Positions 23,484 through 36,000 of a DNA stretch of 64,000 bases are shown here, one piece after another. A program made the position numbers and the translations under genes. Where the stretch lies: assembly GCA_032158295.1 (NCBI GenBank), contig CM063259.1, positions 15,026,064-15,090,063 of the forward strand, read 5' to 3'. This DNA comes from Pycnopodia helianthoides. Lineage: Eukaryota; Echinodermata; Asteroidea; Forcipulatida; Asteriidae. The notes beneath the pieces were generated by a model, which did no database searches, had not been told where the DNA came from, and was given only the letters and a program-made list of their open reading frames with translations. Within the stretch, counting starts at the first letter, position 1. Each line of letters begins with the position of its first letter.

Positions 23484-23570
23484 ATGGACCCCCTTGCACG
23501 TGACGTCACAAGACCCAAAACAGCGCCCTCACTGAGGTCAATGAAGACCTATGATTAGCTGAGAGTTGTG
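23484..23570 (+). repeat. Dispersed repeat containing TGACGTCA (second copy 26278-26362)
   Basis: Both copies run 'ccccttgca.gtgacgtca', 'acagcgccctcactgaggtc', 'gaagacctat.attggct'-like sequence in the same orientation, about 2.8 kb apart. Each includes a CRE/ATF palindrome TGACGTCA. Confidence 0.7.
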
Positions 23571-23711
23571 CGCCACCTTTACAAGGTAACGACAATTTTG
23601 ATATTTATACAGTAGAATCAACAGGGTGTAGCGAGGAGGGAATTTACTAACAAATCTCGCAAGAAATCACGTCCTCGCATGGTGGGGTTGATATTGTAAA
23701 CACTGTAATAT

Positions 23712-23818
23712 TCTTTATTTGTTAGTTTATGTATTTATTTATTTATTACATTTTTATTTTATTTATTTATTTATTTTTTATTTTTTTATTTATTTATTTA
23801 TTTATTATTATTTTTTTA
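23712..23818. repeat. TTTA-rich low-complexity tract
   Basis: About 100 bases of TTTA/TTTTA units without coding potential. Confidence 0.9.
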
Positions 23819-25634
23819 GGGGGGAGTCTCAAAAGTAGAGCTCTCTGTATGACCTACCCCCCCCAAAATACCGATGTAAACTTTGAATGACCTCCAAGCT
23901 ATTGTACATGTTTTCTATAATCGTATCAACAACATATCAACAAAATAACAGGCTTTATATGTAAAACAAACTCAGAAATTACTTCGCTTCGCAACTTTTG
24001 TTTTGGTGAAATTCTACTTTGTCTTGATTTAGAAAGAATTAACTCAATGCCATCTCGATCTTCTCGAAGATCGGTAGCTATCAATGAGCTCAAGAAATGG
24101 GACCAAATGTGAGATAACAAAATGGATAAAGGTGGTTTCTCCCAAGGGCAAGCGGTGGACCTTTTCTTTGTTCTTGCACCATTTTGTATTGGCTGCAATG
24201 AGCTGATGAAAATATCAAAACTTCTAACAAAGAAAAAGTTATCATCATGTTGGACTAAAAAGAAATATATCTCCATCATGTATTTCAATAATTAATTAGT
24301 TATATACTTTTTGATACCGATGACTGCCATTGTGCCAGCAACCTTTTGGCCAAAAACTATACATCATAACATTGTAAAAGGAAGGACTTTTATACCTTTT
24401 AAATTGTTTTGCCTACCCTCAAAATGGCTCTGCCTGATAGGGGGTGCCCTTACAACAACAACAACACACACACATCTAATTAATGCCTTCCTACGGTGGT
24501 GGAGTACATCTAATGACGTCATCATGACAAACCAAGCTCCTCGAGCACGCTTTTGTTGACTTCCGTCTCCTGGGAAACAAAGTGGGAAAGAAAGATGACA
24601 TGAGAATGGATTCAGGTAATCGACGAGAACGGATGACATATTGTTATTGGTGAAGGGAATTAGACTTGATTAAAATTCTACTTCATAATTGCACGATTCA
24701 TTTACTGATTCATCCCTGAAAGGTTTAAGGACAAAGTTACTAATTATAATTTGAAGTGAATCACACCCATTTTTGAAAAAAAAAATTAATGATAATAGTA
24801 TTTATTGAAAAAAAAAGAAAAAAAAGAAAGAAAATTATACTTAATGTAAACAAAGGATTTCTTGATCGGGGATAAAATATTTTCTTTGTGTACGAGGACG
24901 GTTCTTTTTATCAGGAGAAATGCTTTCACGAGCTTCCTGACTTTGGGATCAAAGAGATTATCCGAAATGAAACCCCGATCGCGACAATTCATAATTCATT
25001 AAAAGATGAAGGATTAAAAGGTAAAGTCTCATATTCCTTGCGTCAAGTTTGAAGTCACCGAAGAAAAGTCTCAGGTCAAGTTTGAAGTCGGATTGTTTTA
25101 AATGTAAAGTCAAGTCTCAAGGAAGTATATTTAAGAGACAAGATAACTTTTAAAAAATCGACCAGTAAAATAGTCAAACGTCAACTCATAGTTGTGTGTT
25201 TTGAACAGTTACTATCTACAAGTCATCAAAGGCTGGTTTTATAATCAATTTATTTAAGTCCAAGCCAAGTCTCACAGTAATGGTAACTTGGGCACTACTT
25301 GAGTCCAAGTCACCGACTCTTGGACAGTGCAGGTGAGTCGTACCTGTCATTTTAATATAAAGACATATTTCCTTGAAACATGTTATTGGTGCTGGAGTGT
25401 AAAGCAATCACTCAACACACAGCCAGGAAAATGTGTAGTGTGGGAAACATTAAACAAAACCCGTGTTTACTTTGTCTTTACTCGTTCGTTTAAAGGAACT
25501 AACTTTATAAACTTCTATATTATACGTCTCATTAATAGATTTAAAATTATGCAAATTGTATTCTGAATTGGACGACGGGAGAGAAATCATTACAAAACAG
25601 TAAAGAATAAAATCACAAGAAGTGACTATTTATA

Positions 25635-25800
25635 ACTAAAGTAAACTTGCGAGTATATAACCATGTGTTGATCTCTTTTGGGAGGGGGTGTTGGCTCTGA
25701 GAAGAGCCCGTAGCACACAGCTCCAAAAAGAGGTTTACGCATGACACTTACCTGGACTGCTGTACCCGCAAGTTTAACAGTTTTAGTTACTTCTTATTTC
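25635..25800. mobile_element. Fold-back repeat family D, copy
   Basis: Left arm 'agtaaacttgcgagtatata ... gatctcttttgggagg' and right arm 'ctccaaaaagaggttt ... gtacccgcaagttta' are inverse. Related to 36727-36975 and 5215-5335. Confidence 0.65.
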
Positions 25801-28736
25801 CCACACCATGCAAAGCTTTTAAACACCAATTAATACATCCACAGTCGATACAGGTACATCTCTTGTAGATTACTACAAATTCACTTCCCCAAATCACATG
25901 AAATTAAACTGAATTAAACAATTTATTTGATAACATCTTTACACTGATACAAGAGAATGTGTTAAAAAGATAGAACGGTCATTCATAGTAGTGTACGTAT
26001 ACATGTGCAAGATATTAAAAATAGACGGTGTTCAAATCGACAGTGGCTATGGCTTGATTGCTGTAATGGCTTCCTCTTTAACATAACCACTGCAGTCAAT
26101 GGCCACAGCCATAGCCGACGTCGTTCAATTCAGACACTGCCTTATTCTGTTGTTATTATTGACTACCTTTATTTAAAATTCACGGTGTACAAGTCTTTGC
26201 TTTATAGAGACTTCATACACAAATACACCTGTCAGCTTTAATCGATGTTACTCTTGCATTGGGGATAGAATAATAATAGACCCCTTGCATATGACGTCAT
26301 AAGCTCTAACAGCGCCCTCACTGAGGTCAAAGGAAGACCTATCATTGGCTAAGATTTGCGCGTGGCTCGTACGCGCTTGTACGTTTCCATTGTTTGACCT
26401 CAGCGTTGGCGGCCTGTGCAAGTGGTCTATAAAGTTTGCCCTGCATCGATGTTCGCATGTTTATAGCAAATAGCACTAAGTAGAAACAATTTTATAACCT
26501 TATTGAAGGGCAAGACTTATAATCTTCAGTAATTATGCATATAGTTTGACTTTCCTTTATATGTTCATATAAATATTACCACTATGCAATAAAATCTTAT
26601 ATACAATTAATAATATAAAGTTTCCGTAGGTCACCTAATGTACTGAATGTAATGAAATGAGGGAAGTGTGGTGTACCTGAACAAACAAAATTACTAAATT
26701 CTATTCACTGATTGGTTGACCTCAAAACAATGAAATGCTACAACATCTTATTTTGATACAGTACTTATCCATAAGTCCCTTACATGCACCTTTAAGTGAT
26801 GGCCTGTATACAAGGTTTAAAAGAGAACAAGTTCAAATTGGGACTTTGGTAGAAATATACCAAATGCTGTACAATGTCTTCGTTAGGCAAAATCTGGCTT
26901 TTGGTTTTTACTGTTTTTATAAACATTTTGATTAAAATAAAATTTGCATTAAAAAATTGGCTCACTGTCTTTTTTTAAGTTATATCAGACATTACAGGTA
27001 CGACAAATTAATTTTATTTTCAATTACATATAAAAAAACATGCCAGGGGAAAACTTGAAACATTTCTTACAACTCGTTGCCTTTTGATAATGAAAATACA
27101 CGACGGCATGGAATGTACATGAGTTTGAAGATGAAACATACTGTAGCTACATAACAAATGGCGTATCGTCCCGTAAAATTGTTTCTGAACTGTAAATTGA
27201 CCACCTTAATCACATGATGTGGTATCCCATCATGCAAACCTGTCCAATCGAAGGCCGTGTCCAAATTGGCGGCTACAGCTACGGCTACGACTGTTGCTAA
27301 GGGTGTTGCTAAGGACGTCACATACTTTAACGCATGATGCTGCGGCAATCCAGCTTTAGCCATCAATTCGAACACGGCCTGATAATTATAAACTTAGTAT
27401 GGGGACCTTTGGGACGCTAAGGGTGGCCGAGCAGCGACTTAATACCGGGTGAATCCATTGTTCTCGGCAATAATGCGCATGCTCGGAACTCCGCAAACAA
27501 TGAAATTTTACTGGTATGTCTGCTGCCATCTAGCGTTCAAAAATCTCCCAATCCACGTCAACGGTACCTGTGTGTCTGATTTCAGGGCTATGCTTACCAC
27601 GGCATTCTGTGCTTTACGCTCCCATAATCACGTGTGCTTAATACGGCACGCCGTATCTGCAGAAGTCTGTGGTAAACAGTGCCATGAAATCTGGTTCTAG
27701 TTACATGTACATGCAAAACGGGTTTGGCATGCAGTACTAAATCAATCCATGTATCAATTTGAAAGGATTCAGTTTACAAGTGTGTTTTTAAATCTGATAT
27801 ACTGTGTTGTGACGACCATAACATATTTACTTGCATACAGAAAAGTGACAACAAACGGCCAGATAAAACAAAACATGTAAGCCTCTTATTAAGTAACTCA
27901 ACCACTTTGGAGCTTTCCATTACATTTTTTTTCTTTTATAAACAAACTTCCTCCAAAAACATGCAGTAAGGAAAAAAAAAAATTAAGAATAAATTTCAAA
28001 GTGACCTTTCTTAGTAATCAAAGTGCACAGCTGTAAAAAATGTCATACCATCAACTTTCAGAAACCCTTCCCCTTAATAATGGCGACTCCGTGCAGGATT
28101 GATATAGTAGACTCTAAATGGTAACCAGTAGACACGACCTTTCTTGACGCTATCAATGAGGATCGATAGTGATGAGCTCAACCATGGTCACGGCTAACAG
28201 TTACCTTTTAAAGTCTAACACCTGATACTTTGGACTTGCCTTTACATGTATAAGCACTTTTTTTGGAGGAAGGGTAGCTATGAAAAACAAATCTCGAAAA
28301 ACATAACTTGGGTATCAGGTAATAGTGCCCTCAGGTCGACAAATGGTCCTCGAGCAAACTTGTGGGATTAGCTATATGAAATGTGAAGGGGGTCACCAAA
28401 GCAATGATCAGAGGCTAAGAGCAAGTTCGAGTGAGGCACTATAGTCGACCATTGGTTGATTTCGCCTGGTACCCAGGATGTATTGAATGCATAGGTAACC
28501 ATGGAACATTGACCCGTGGTTGACAATATGGTTGCCACCCGAACTTGCTCTATGTGGTTCTTGTCTCTACTGCCTTTTTAGTCTTGGTTCCAAGACCTTC
28601 GCATGGACCAATGCCAACAACAGAATGCGTCACTATCCTTGGTTTGCACCGAAATGGATCAATTCCAAAGTGACGTCTTGGACCAAGACTACTGCCTTTA
28701 TGGCATATCACTCCCACATTACTGTAGACTATTACA

Positions 28737-29036
28737 TTTAAAGGGAAGGTACACGATTGGTAATCCTTCTAGTAGCAACTTTCGATAGTATAAAGCATTT
28801 TGAGAAATATTTCAATTCAAAATAATGTGGATATGGAAAAAATATGTCAGTTTTTATCCCCCAAAATTTGAATCTGAGAAACGTTTCTGTCAGAAACGTT
28901 TCTCTGATCGTGTATTCCATATTATGGATTATTCTTTATGCGTGGATACGTTTTATTGTATATATCTGCATTTATATAGGATTAAAACAATCAAACGGTC
29001 CCCAAAACCAAAAGTGTACTTTGCCTTAAAGTAAGC
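28737..29036. mobile_element. Fold-back MITE-like element, family A, diverged copy
   Basis: Begins TTTAAAGGGAAGGTACACGA and ends 'aaagtgtactttgccttaaa', the inverse. A central palindrome 'agaaacgtttctgtcagaaa' is flanked by 'tttgaatctgag'. It may lie in or just beyond the AP1S 3' UTR. Confidence 0.75.
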
Positions 29037-29533
29037 TTGGTCCTAAGCAAAGTGAGAGTTGAGTAGTTTGATTAGTGTTAAATCCATCAAAACACGAGGA
29101 AAAACAGCAGAAGCATTTCGGAAGTGTCAGTGGTGCAGTAGTTATAGCTTAACAAAACACACATATACCAAAGTACAGTTGACTTCCCCCATGGCAAAAT
29201 GGTAGAGCCAAGCAATCAAACAAGCTTTAAAGGAACCCAAGCTGCTCTAATGCGGCGACGGTAGCCTGTATTTCCTACGCAGGGGGTGAAAATGAAAGGA
29301 TGGAGGGATATGATGAGCAAAGGGTGAGGGATATTACAGCTGCATGGATAATGATTAACTACATGTACATTGGACCCTCATCATACTGCAACCATGTTGT
29401 CTGGCTCCCTGTAATTTAATGGCCCGAGGACTGTCATTATACAACAGGCGCCAGACTAGTTCCTCTAGCCTCAGTTTGGCTACTGTGCATTTGAATGGGG
29501 GAACATAAACAAGATGGCTACACCCTGATAATA

Positions 29534-29539
29534 TTTATT
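29534..29539 (-). terminator. Candidate polyadenylation signal of AP1S
   Basis: AATAAA on the minus strand, about 460 bases after the AP1S stop codon. Other candidates lie farther away. Confidence 0.35.
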
Positions 29540-30001
29540 AAATGTCAGTAGGGGGGCTTAGTGATGTCTCAGACCTACGGGGGCTGGTTGAATTTTTACA
29601 AAATCGAAAGATAGTTGCGCAAAATATGGGTCTACGAAAAGAGAGTGAATGATTCTGAAATTAAAAATTATAAAATGTTTAAAATAAAAAGCTGATGTTT
29701 TGCCATTACCGGTTTCCTCCTAAACTAAAATTGTATGTAAATTTAGTGAGGAGACAACATAATCTCCTTCAAACTGTCAAAGTTATCATAAGATTGTTAT
29801 GCTCGTCTCTTCGGTTATACAGACGTCCCATAGCTGGGAGTACAACTAACAATGCAGGAGTGTAGACGTACGGAGACAAGATTTGGAGGTGCATGCAAGA
29901 ATCAGTAAGACAGATGGTGCAAGAATAAGGAAGAGGAGGTCAAGGGGGGTGCCTTTGGAGAAGAAGGAGTCACAATAACAACAACAACACAAGACGGGAT
30001 C

Positions 30002-33000
30002 TCAGAGGAAACCAAGCTCCTCAAGAATACTAGGAGACGTCTCCAGTTCCTACAAGACATTTAGAAGAAAAAAAACCAAGAGGATGGTGAAGGTCAAAGG
30101 TTGAGGGCGGTGATTGGCAGGTGCTCCCTCCCAGAATACACTTAGCAGGTTTTTCACAACATTTAAAGGCAGGGTATACTTTTGGTAATTACTCTACAAG
30201 TTAATGACCATGATAACGTACTTGGCAAGGAGCACTGGAGAGCTGTTGACAGTATAACAACTTTGTGAGAAATGACTCCTTATGAAGTAGTGTAGTTTTT
30301 GAGAAAGAGGTAATTTGCACCCCCAAAATTTGAATCTGAGAAAGGCTCCAGGCCTGAAGCCTTTCTCAGGCATCTGAAAGCACACAATTCTATGCAACAA
30401 GGGTGTTTTTTTTTCATTATTTTCGTGCAACTTTGATGACCAATTGAGCCAAAATTTGCACAGGTTTGTTATTTATGCATATGTTGGGATACATCAAGTG
30501 AGGATACTGGTCTTTGACAATTACCAAAAGTATACCCTGCCTTTAATCAGATTAATACATGTAAGTTACTAAAACACTGTACGGTTCAAACTTAACAACA
30601 CAAGGCTCTCTGGAAAGATGTGCATAACAAAAAGAAGAAGTTGCATGTGGATTGATGGAAGTTGATGTAGGCTTTGGTTACTCCAAAAGTCTTTTAATTG
30701 ACTCTACTTGATCATATCACCTTGCTTAAAGGAACATTACAGAATTGGTTTTTGCTAACAAAACAGTTGCTGGCAGTGTAAGCACTTTATGTAATCCACC
30801 ATATACATGTACATAAACTGACAAACCTGTAGAAGTTTGAGATCGATTGGCCATCTGGGTCACGAGAAAATAGTGAAAAACCGATTACACATTTGCATGA
30901 GATCATATAGATTCAACAAATGAATAAAACGTTCACTAGCGATAAACTCCAATCGGATAATTAGTTTATTCATTTCTCATCAAATATGGCATTTTAGACA
31001 GAAATATTTTAAGGGATGTTTTCTACTATCATCATCATTAGACCGTGTACGTTTTATGTTAATCTGTGATCAAAAAGTATATTTTACAAGTTTTTATCTT
31101 ACAATTCTGTAATGTTCCTTTAAAAAATAAAATAAAAAAAGGGACCTTGTACATTTCAGGACCAATCCTTTCAGGGAAGATACTACACTAGACATCTGAA
31201 GATACATCTTATAGTTTGCATAAAATCAAGAATTGTGAAAATAGCAGCTGAACAAATTTTAAATGTGCCCCCTTTCTTCATATCAAAATTTGTATCAAGC
31301 AAATTTCCATGAAAATGTAAGATATTATGCTTTCCTCCATCGGGCTGTGTACAAACCGTGCCTGCAGGAAGTCTGGGCTGTGTCGCCCCTTTGTAAACAT
31401 ATGATGTCACAGGTTACAGGCAGTCTAAGTTGTGATTGGTCGATACAATAAAGGGGCGGAGTTTAGTCGAGAATTAAAAAAATCCCTGCCCCGCCCAGAC
31501 TAAATTCAAATTTGTGCTTGTTGAAAAACAATAGTGAAGAACTCGTACAATACTTAATACAATATGTAAATACATGATTGTTCTAAATACTAATCAGACA
31601 TAGTTTTTCTCTTATTCATGATTATTATTATTTAAATATATATATTTATTTCTTGGGAGGGTTGGGGATGGGGTTTGGGATGAAGGGCGTTGGAGGAGGA
31701 GTAATTCTCTGAAAAAAAGCAAAAGAGGAATCGAGGGGGCTGGGTGCTGGATAAAGTACAGACCTGAAATTTCATTGAAAACCCTGGTTCATACTTCGTG
31801 TGAACGCGATCCTGAAACAAAACTGACATCACAAATGCGCTACGAACAATCCGCTCAGAGTGAAATGTGTTCAAACTCTTTTCAAACATTCGATGTGAAT
31901 ATAAAAATTGTGGCGTCAAAAACTCGCTCCCTACTCCAAACACATGAAGTAGGGGCGAAGTGGTTATGTCTCATTTCTCAGGTTATTTGATGAAGGTGGC
32001 ATTAGCCTTCATGTTACCAGCAGTTTCTGACGAAATTCCAGGTCTGAATCACATGCATTGCATAACAGTTCACTCTTGACTGTGTAGACAAAAAGTACAG
32101 GTAGCAGCGGCTTAGCATGGCATTTAATTTCTGAGAGGGAAGGATGGAAAATAAGAGCTCCAGGCATAAAACCATACGTATTAAAGCTACAAAAACTGGA
32201 GCCCCAAAACAGCAATGATGGCAGTCCGCAACAGACACAAGGTTTTGATGAGGAGAACAGCTTGGAGTGGGAATCTCTGAATGAGGTGAACTTCAGAAAA
32301 CCAGAATGATTTTTTTATGTAAAGAAAACACGAGGCGAAAGAGAGCTGGGGGAGACTGTAGCTAGGCCACTGCAGTGCTGTGCACCCCTCTGAATAAATT
32401 CATTTGTTTTTAGCAAGTTGGTGAACCAAGGCTGTGACAACTGGTAACTGTACCTGCATCTCCTGGTGTAAATAACGGTGTGATGAATATGTCCAAGGCA
32501 GCAACAATAAACATAGGAAGTACTCAGCAATAGATCTTAATGTTCCAGCACAAAAGGGTACCAGTCAATCGTCGTGTCCGTGGTACCAGTCAATCGTCGT
32601 GTCGGTGCAACAAGGGTGTAAGTCTATTCTGCAACAAAGTCACATCTGGCGCGAACGCGCTCCATGCAACAACTCGAATCTCGCGTCCATTGACTTTGTG
32701 TGTACATCAGTGCCCAATTTCATAGAGCTGCTTAAGCACAAAAAGTAGCTAAGCGCGACAAAATAATGCTTAACAGAATAAGGTTACCAGCCAAACTACT
32801 ATGTCACATGCACAATTTGTGACTGGTATCCTGCTCATTTCTCTTAAAAATTTTAAGCACTATTTTCTGCTTAAGCAGCTCTATGAAATTGGGCCCTGGT
32901 TTACTTTTAAGCGAGATACAGCCTAATTGCTCATCTATATCAGATACAACCTTGTTGCAACGACATGACGAAGTAAACTTAACTGTAAAACAAGAAACTT

Positions 33001-36000
33001 CTCGAGGAAGCAGCCAGCGAATAAAATATAGTTCATTTTCAGCTTTAGAAGTGTCTGGCTGAGTTTCATCCTTACTTTGAAACTCGTCTTAATAATGGTT
33101 GAATTTTTTTCCAAGTTTAACCCAAAGCCTTCACTGACCCTCACATACTTAGCATAAGATCCTCTTTAAGTGGTTTAAATTGTACATGTATTACATATAA
33201 GAGCTAACCCTTACAGCCCAAAATCCTTCATATTCTTTCCAAGAAATTGTCCGACTTTGTAGGATATGGTACTTCTGGGCCAAACAACATTAATGTTTAT
33301 CAGGTAGAGCTTGGACATTTGGATGTTGAGTCTCTATAAGTAGAGTTTTTGATGGATTTGTGAAGGGCCCAGGCACCCAAGGCAAAGCATACCAATCTTA
33401 TCAGAGTCCAAACAGTTGGATCTTGAGGTACCATAGAGTGGAGCATTTGGGTGGATTTGGTACTGTAGGCCCAGGCACACAAGGCAAGGCATACCAATCT
33501 TATCAGAGTCCAAACAGTTGGATCTTGAGTTACCATAGAGTGGAGCATTTGTATTGATTTGGTACTGTAGGCCAAAGAAAACCCGAGGCAAGGCATACCA
33601 ATCTTATCAGAGTCCAAACAGTTGGATTTTGAGTTATCATAGAGCATAGAGCGGAGTATTTTGGAAGAATCAGGAGGTTAGCCAAAACACCATTGGGTTT
33701 AATCTGAATAAAGGATCCATCAACTGAGTACAATGCTTGACATTTGGATAGGGATCCTGTTGAGAGCCATTCCATCAAGCAGAATGTTGCTACTGTACAA
33801 GGTTTTAGCCAGGATTTTGTAAAAAGGGTGTCCAAATATGGTGAAAAAACTTAAAAACTGGGTGTCCAAATTGTTCACTTACAATACATTTACATGTAAA
33901 TGACAGATAAAACAGGGTGTCCAAATTTAAAACAGGGTGTCCAAAAGACACCCAGACACCCCTTGGCTAACACTATGCTGCTGTATCACCATCATGAAGT
34001 TTGGCTCAAGGGCCTGGAACTTAAAGGTTTCCATGGCCTTAGTGCCCCTTTAAACAGGACAGTTTAACATTGTACTGGAAGTGTCCTTCACTCAACAAGA
34101 GCAGACCTGATGCTTTGTTATTGAAAGGGCAAGGGCCAACCTCGTCCCCCATGGTTTACTTTAATTCCAACCATGTTTACAATAGTAAACCCGGGGAGGG
34201 AAGCTCCTTACTTGGACCCTGATTGGACAAAACCAAATGTTAACCTTTGTCAAAACAGCCAGCCTGCAACCAATGTACAACCAGGCTATTAAATCTGGTA
34301 CCGGACCACGAGACCATGACGAAGATGTGAATTTCGAAAAGCAGCCAGACTATTCTAATTTGCATACGTATCCAAAATTTTTGGATATGCAAATGATCCA
34401 ATACCAGGGTGAGAGAGCGGTCAACCTGGTACTGCTCGACACACCCTGGGGACGAGGTTGGGCAAGGGCACCAAAGCGTTTACTCTTTGGTCAAGAGCAC
34501 CTCTTATGAGGAAATAGTCATCTTCTAATGGAGCATTTTAAGGGCCACCGAGGCAATGACCAGAGGGCTCGCCTCTGTGAGGTATCAGGCCTGCAAATAG
34601 CACAGCCACCCAAGCATGAATATATTTCTGCATCTATACTTCATCCAAAGAGTCATTGATAACTCTTGCATTAATGAAAGTCTAAAACATTAAAGAAACT
34701 TCATACAAATAATCAAACATTAACACAAGTTGTGAGAACGAATCGTCCAAAGAACATGACAAGGTAAATACAGTGTGTGTGACAACATGTTGAGGTTGGA
34801 AATCCATGTCTGTCTTGCGTTGTGCGTCAAAACGAAAGTACACACACAAAGCAACGCTCAAAATTCCATGTATCCTCAAAAAAAAAATGGTGTGCATTGC
34901 TTGGCGTGTATTTTCATTTCAAAGGATTGCGCAATACGCATAACGGCTTGACAATAACACACAGGATAAAACAAGACAATTTGATCGATGAAATAAATCT
35001 ATAATTTCTCCCCCGTCACCTTTCAGTTTATGAAGAAACAATTTGCTCTGTTAAGTCTTGATAAATTTTTATCATCATGATTTAGTCGCTGATTTTTAAA
35101 ACTCATTTGGGACGGGATGAGTGGGACTTGTGAGTTTAATCTTTGATCGGTGACTCTGTGAAAAGAGCCGGTTGGTTTTGTTCTAGTCGATGTCGGGAGA
35201 TTTTGTCAACTGTCTTTCTGTGTTCTTACCTCCTGGAGAAGATCTTGGGCTTGAATTGCCTTTAAGACGTTCTTCTTGCTGGTCTCTTGTATCTCCCCAC
35301 CTAACATCAACTCATCGAGCATGAAGTACGCTTTCTCAAAGTTGAAGATTATGTCTAGTTCACACACCTACAAAAAAAAAGCAAAGTCAACTTTTCATTT
35401 ATGTGGTCATGTTTTTTTTTGTATTAGGTCAGTAAGACAAGATTAGGAAAAGATGGCATCATGATATGTTATGCAGCCACCTAAATTGGAAAGCCACTTC
35501 TCTTTCACATTAAGTGTGCAGGGTTCGACTCCCCAAACTTACAAGATTCATCCCAGGATGAGTTGTTGTCTGTTATTGTCTTGTTGATTTGTATTGTGAA
35601 TTCATATTTTGCTAAGCAGTTAAAGGTAGGGTCATAGATTGGTAAATATTCCGAAAAATGTATTACCATAAAAACTGCAGCTGTTGTTAGTATAAACTAA
35701 TTTGAGAAAGGATTCCCTTCGAAGCAATATATGGTTTGGATAATTTGTCACCCAAAATCATTTGAAACTGAGAAAACGATTCATGCATGAATCGTTTCTC
35801 AGACTTCTGAGGGTTGGTGTCACGTGGATGGATTTGACGCTATTGTGAAAATCCTGTGACAGTTTTGTTGCTGTTAACTCAGCAAGTTGACACTGTGTTC
35901 AGCTGAAACTTTCACATGATACTTGTATTGTATCTGTCTTTATAATTTTGCCTGTAAATCAACATTACGTTCACAAAAACCAATCTACGACCTTGCCTTT

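Larger units (their letters stand above)
21457..28736. other. Intergenic region with repeats, no supported gene
   Basis: Only short, unsupported reading frames. Contents include fold-back elements at about 23045-23180, 26025-26135 and 27210-27380, a duplicated CRE-containing block (23484-23570 and 26278-26362), a TTTA-rich tract at 23712-23818, and a repeat family D element at about 25635-25800. Confidence 0.6.

Noticed and set aside
24190..24220. Hammerhead ribozyme starting at CTGATGA
   Set aside because: No GAAA segment or pairing stem II follows.
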